Positions 61,261-64,000 of a stretch of DNA of 64,000 nt are shown here, in pieces (positions within the stretch are counted from its first letter, which is position 1; each line of letters opens with the position of its first letter). The stretch spans positions 1-64,000 of the forward strand of contig JARHVB010000020.1 in assembly GCA_029222685.1 (NCBI GenBank), in the 5' to 3' direction. The position numbers were made by a program, and so were the translations under genes. The notes beneath the pieces are model-generated. The model made no database searches. It was not told where the DNA came from and saw only the letters and a list, made by a program, of their open reading frames with translations. This DNA is from Terripilifer ovatus (GTDB lineage Bacteria > Pseudomonadota > Alphaproteobacteria > Rhizobiales > Beijerinckiaceae).

Positions 61261-64000
61261 TCAGTAAATTCCCGACGGCGACGGATCGCGGCGCGGTGGC
61301 GTTACCACCACGGGCGCGCGCGGCGGCGGCGCCACAGTCGGCGGGCGCACCGGCGGACGCGGCACAACTTCGAGCGGCGCCCCCGATGAATCGCGGCCCG
61401 GCTCCGAAGCCCGGCGCGCTTCCTGCGCTCGCCGTTCCGCTTCGGCGCGTTCCCGCTGTTCCAACTTCTCGCGCTCAGCCTTCTCACGCTCGAGGCGTGC
61501 GGCTTCCGCCGCCTGCCGCTTCACCTCTTCTTCCGCAAGCCGCGCCTGCTCGGCCTGATAGGCCGCGATTTCAGCATCGCGCCTTCGCAGGAATTCCTGC
61601 GCCCGCAGGCGCCGGTTGAAGAAAGCGCGTTCGCGGATATCGGCTTCCAGCGCCGCGACCCTGGCTGCCTCCCGCTCGATGGCGCGCGCCGACAGCCCAT
61701 TGACGAGGCTGGCGATCTCAAGCGTTCGATCGGTCTTTCCGTCGGCCTGGCGCCAGACCACGCGCAGCCTCGGCGGCGTGCCGCTCCAGTCCTTGGGCGG
61801 TCGCAACGATGTCAGATCGAGCCCGCTCTCCGTGGCGAAAGAGCGCAGATCGAGCGACATGCCAAGCTGCGCCTGCACATCATTGCCCGCAGCAAAAGGT
61901 TCAGATTGCAGGCGCAATGCGCCGCTGGCGATGGAGCCTTCGAGCGCGACGGTCCCGGCCTTGAAATCACCCGCGGCCAGTTCGCTTTGCAGCGCAGCCG
62001 CAATCTTGCTCTGCTCGACCGCCAGTTGTTCGCGCTCGGCAGCGACCACCACGCGATTGAGCGCGCCGGGATCGGCACGCGTGATCTTCAGATCATCGAG
62101 GCGCAGCCTGCCGCGGCCCGCGAGGCCTGCGGCCAGCGCGTTCTCGCTCGTGCCCGATCCGGCGAAGTCGAATTCCGCCGTGGCCTTGCCGGTCATCTCC
62201 ATTCGCCCGACAAGCGGTGCGTCGAGCCTGATCTTTCCGGCAATCGAAGCCTGATCGCGATCGCGCCGGATCGTCACCCCTCCCGTCAGGTTACCGCCGG
62301 CAACATCGAGATGCAGATCCTCGATGCGCACCGCGCCTGGTTCGAGGCCAAGTTGCAAACGGGCGTTCGATCCGCTGATACCGCCGAGATCGAACGCGCC
62401 GGCGCGCACGGCGATGCGCGACAATGGCGCATCGATCATCGCCGGCTGGAATTTCAGATCGGCCCAGCGTTGTCCGGCCTTCGCCGGTTGCCGCGGCCCC
62501 AGGACAAGCGCCGCCAGCGATGCCAGCGACAGGCTGTCGATATCGAGCCCGCCTTCAACGCGCGCCGCACCGACTGGCTTTGCAAGCCGGCCGGAAATCT
62601 TCGAACCGCCGATATTGCCGGTGATATCCGAAAAGCTCGATCCCGATGCAGCCATGGCAAACGTGCCGCTGACATCGACGGGCATGGCGGCGCCCACATC
62701 CGGCAGGGTCAGCGCCAGAATCTGCATCAGCGGCGCGAGGTTTGCGCTGGCGATCCGCAGCCGGCCGCCGGCATCGAGCACGCTGTTGCGCGGCGTCACC
62801 GTGCCATCATAGCTAAGGGATGTTCCAGCCAGGATGCCGCTGGCTTTCGCCGTAAAACCCTTCTGAGCGTTGCCCTGCGCCTGCAACTCGAGCCTGCCCG
62901 CGCCGAAGCGCGACAGGGCGACCGTCTCGAACCCTGCCTGCCGCAACAGCATATGCGCATCCGGATTCTCGAAGACGAATTGCGCCGAGACGTCGGAAGT
63001 CGGCGAAGCGTCGGGCTTCACCACGCCTGCGATGCGCGTACCGCGCGCCGTGCCGTCGAGTTTGAGGCTCGAGATCGCGCCGGCCTCCAGGCGCGGAGCC
63101 TCGGCGCTCAAGGTGATGCGCGCCGGCGACAATGCCACCGCGCGCTGCACGAACGCATCGGCCAATGCGCCCGGCGCGATACGCCGCGCCAGCGCGGCAA
63201 GGTCGACAAGCCGGTCCGCATCGAGACGGGCCTCGATGCGCGCGCCGTCCGGCTTGCTTTCGCCGCGCGCTGTCAGGCTGGCGCCGCCGAGATTTTCGAT
63301 GGCGATATTCTCCAGCACCAGCGCATTGCCGTCCCGCGTCAGCTTGGCGCGAATGCGCCCGGCATCGACCATGCCGGCGCCGAAACGGGCGATGCGGACC
63401 GCCCGCGCGTCGAGCGCAAGATTGAGATCGAAATCGGCCGCGGCCTGCGCCGGGCTGCTCAGGTCCGGCAATCCATCGAGGTCGAGCGCGGCCGAGCGCA
63501 GATCGGCGAACAAACGCGCCCGCTCGCCGGCAACTGCATTGGTGAAAATGACCGATCCGTTCAGGGTTGATCGATCAGCCTGGATCGTCAGCTCGCGGCC
63601 GACGATGGCGACGGCCGACAGTTCAACCGCGCCGTCCACGTCGAACACGCGGAACGGCGATGTGGCGACCCGCGCTGCGAGTTCCGGCGAAGCGCGTGCA
63701 AGCCATTCGGCCAGCCGCGCGGGATCGCGCATGCCGGCCTCGCCGCGGCCGGTGAAACGCGCCGCCGGGCCACTCTCGATGACACCGGATAATTTCACCC
63801 GCGCCTGCCCCGGCAAGCCGGTCGACAAGGCGATCTGCCAGGGCGCGCCCGGCTTGCGCGAAGCTTTCACCTTGGGCTCGGACAGGACCTCGCCACCGAG
63901 GCTGAGGGCGGGCGCGGACATATCGACATCGACGGCGAGACCGGCGAGAGCCGAAGGTCCATCGATTGCCGCACTGCGCGCGGCTAGATTGCCGGCGATC
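61261..64000 (-). CDS. AsmA family protein, 5' end beyond the window
   Basis: The visible part is 913 codons and stays open to the edge, so the N-terminus with its membrane anchor is outside. It has the repetitive beta-rich sequence of AsmA/TamB-type lipid-transfer proteins: ALVLENIAIENLGGASLTARG, ADLKFQPAMIDAPLSRIAVRA and LDVAGGNLTGGVTIRRDRD, GRGRLRLDDLKITRADPGALN. The C-terminal 130 residues are a long charged helix (EEVKRQAAEAARLEREKAER) and a Pro-rich tail (PPVRPPTVAPPPRAP). An internal Met at 63921 is not the start, because in-frame codons continue without a stop upstream. Confidence 0.88.
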   Translation of the reverse strand, partial: IAGNLAARSAAIDGPSALAGLAVDVDMSAPALSLGGEVLSEPKVKASRKPGAPWQIALSTGLPGQARVKLSGVIESGPAARFTGRGEAGMRDPARLAEWLARASPELAARVATSPFRVFDVDGAVELSAVAIVGRELTIQADRSTLNGSVIFTNAVAGERARLFADLRSAALDLDGLPDLSSPAQAAADFDLNLALDARAVRIARFGAGMVDAGRIRAKLTRDGNALVLENIAIENLGGASLTARGESKPDGARIEARLDADRLVDLAALARRIAPGALADAFVQRAVALSPARITLSAEAPRLEAGAISSLKLDGTARGTRIAGVVKPDASPTSDVSAQFVFENPDAHMLLRQAGFETVALSRFGAGRLELQAQGNAQKGFTAKASGILAGTSLSYDGTVTPRNSVLDAGGRLRIASANLAPLMQILALTLPDVGAAMPVDVSGTFAMAASGSSFSDITGNIGGSKISGRLAKPVGAARVEGGLDIDSLSLASLAALVLGPRQPAKAGQRWADLKFQPAMIDAPLSRIAVRAGAFDLGGISGSNARLQLGLEPGAVRIEDLHLDVAGGNLTGGVTIRRDRDQASIAGKIRLDAPLVGRMEMTGKATAEFDFAGSGTSENALAAGLAGRGRLRLDDLKITRADPGALNRVVVAAEREQLAVEQSKIAAALQSELAAGDFKAGTVALEGSIASGALRLQSEPFAAGNDVQAQLGMSLDLRSFATESGLDLTSLRPPKDWSGTPPRLRVVWRQADGKTDRTLEIASLVNGLSARAIEREAARVAALEADIRERAFFNRRLRAQEFLRRRDAEIAAYQAEQARLAEEEVKRQAAEAARLEREKAEREKLEQRERAEAERRAQEARRASEPGRDSSGAPLEVVPRPPVRPPTVAPPPRAPVVVTPPRRDPSPSGIY

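Noticed and set aside
61906..63570. 554-residue open frame antisense to the AsmA-like gene
   Set aside because: Shadow of a repetitive GC-rich gene; Arg/Gln/Ala-rich with no motif.

Overview
The window looks like a chromosomal segment of a GC-rich alphaproteobacterium of the order Hyphomicrobiales (Rhizobiales), close to the Bradyrhizobiaceae/Xanthobacteraceae. The evidence is a permuted two-piece tmRNA, an alphaproteobacterial SspB, a Porin_2-type porin, PhaR/PhaA/PhaB, a DUF2336 protein, a MASE1 kinase paired with a FixJ-like regulator, and several short palindromic intergenic repeats typical of this group. There is no rRNA, tRNA, CRISPR array, transposase or integrase.

Layout. 0.5-9.1 kb is housekeeping: M23 envelope peptidase, GluQRS, AlkA-like glycosylase, esterase, methyltransferase, GloB, DUF985 protein and a GGDEF/EAL protein with a broken GGDEF motif. 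At 9.3-10.2 kb lies a MetE-like pseudogene with an internal deletion. 10.2-13.9 kb holds phaR facing away from phaA and phaB, then rplS with a strong terminator. 14.6-23.1 kb is an aromatic/carboxylate catabolic block: zinc alcohol dehydrogenase, Rieske oxygenase, dihydroxyphthalate-decarboxylase-like protein, two Bug/TctC binding proteins, enoyl-CoA hydratase and an LhgO-like oxidase. Next come a porin, a TPR/SPINDLY glycosyltransferase, a DUF2336 protein, a MaoC hydratase and a CitE-type lyase.

29.8-34.7 kb is a minus-strand run of four Bug/TctC binding proteins followed by a cupin-like gene. Eight such binding proteins occur in the window and no TctA/TctB membrane partner. 34.9-43.1 kb has a small lipoprotein, Nudix and PhzF proteins, two tandem GT-C-like membrane proteins and a complete NMT1-type ABC transporter. 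43.1-49.6 kb is the branched-chain amino acid region (ilvC, ilvN, ilvB) with a LysE exporter. Upstream of ilvB I read a short leader peptide with Leu-Ile-Val-Val codons ahead of a terminator hairpin, a likely attenuator.

49.6-52.0 kb is the most unusual part: an AT-rich island with three tightly packed genes of unknown function (173, 186 and 249 aa). All three appear to share one winged-helix-like module, and the third ends in a HEPN-like domain with an R-x4-H motif. This is my candidate for an undescribed, possibly defensive, three-gene system.

52.0-64.0 kb returns to GC-rich core sequence: a GlcD-like FAD oxidase, two more Bug proteins, the MASE1 kinase and response regulator, a TerC protein, the tmRNA gene directly followed by sspB (tag maker next to tag-reading ClpXP adaptor), DUF4169 and ribbon-helix-helix proteins, and an AsmA-like protein that runs off the right edge.

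All family assignments come from reading motifs by eye; no database search was run.
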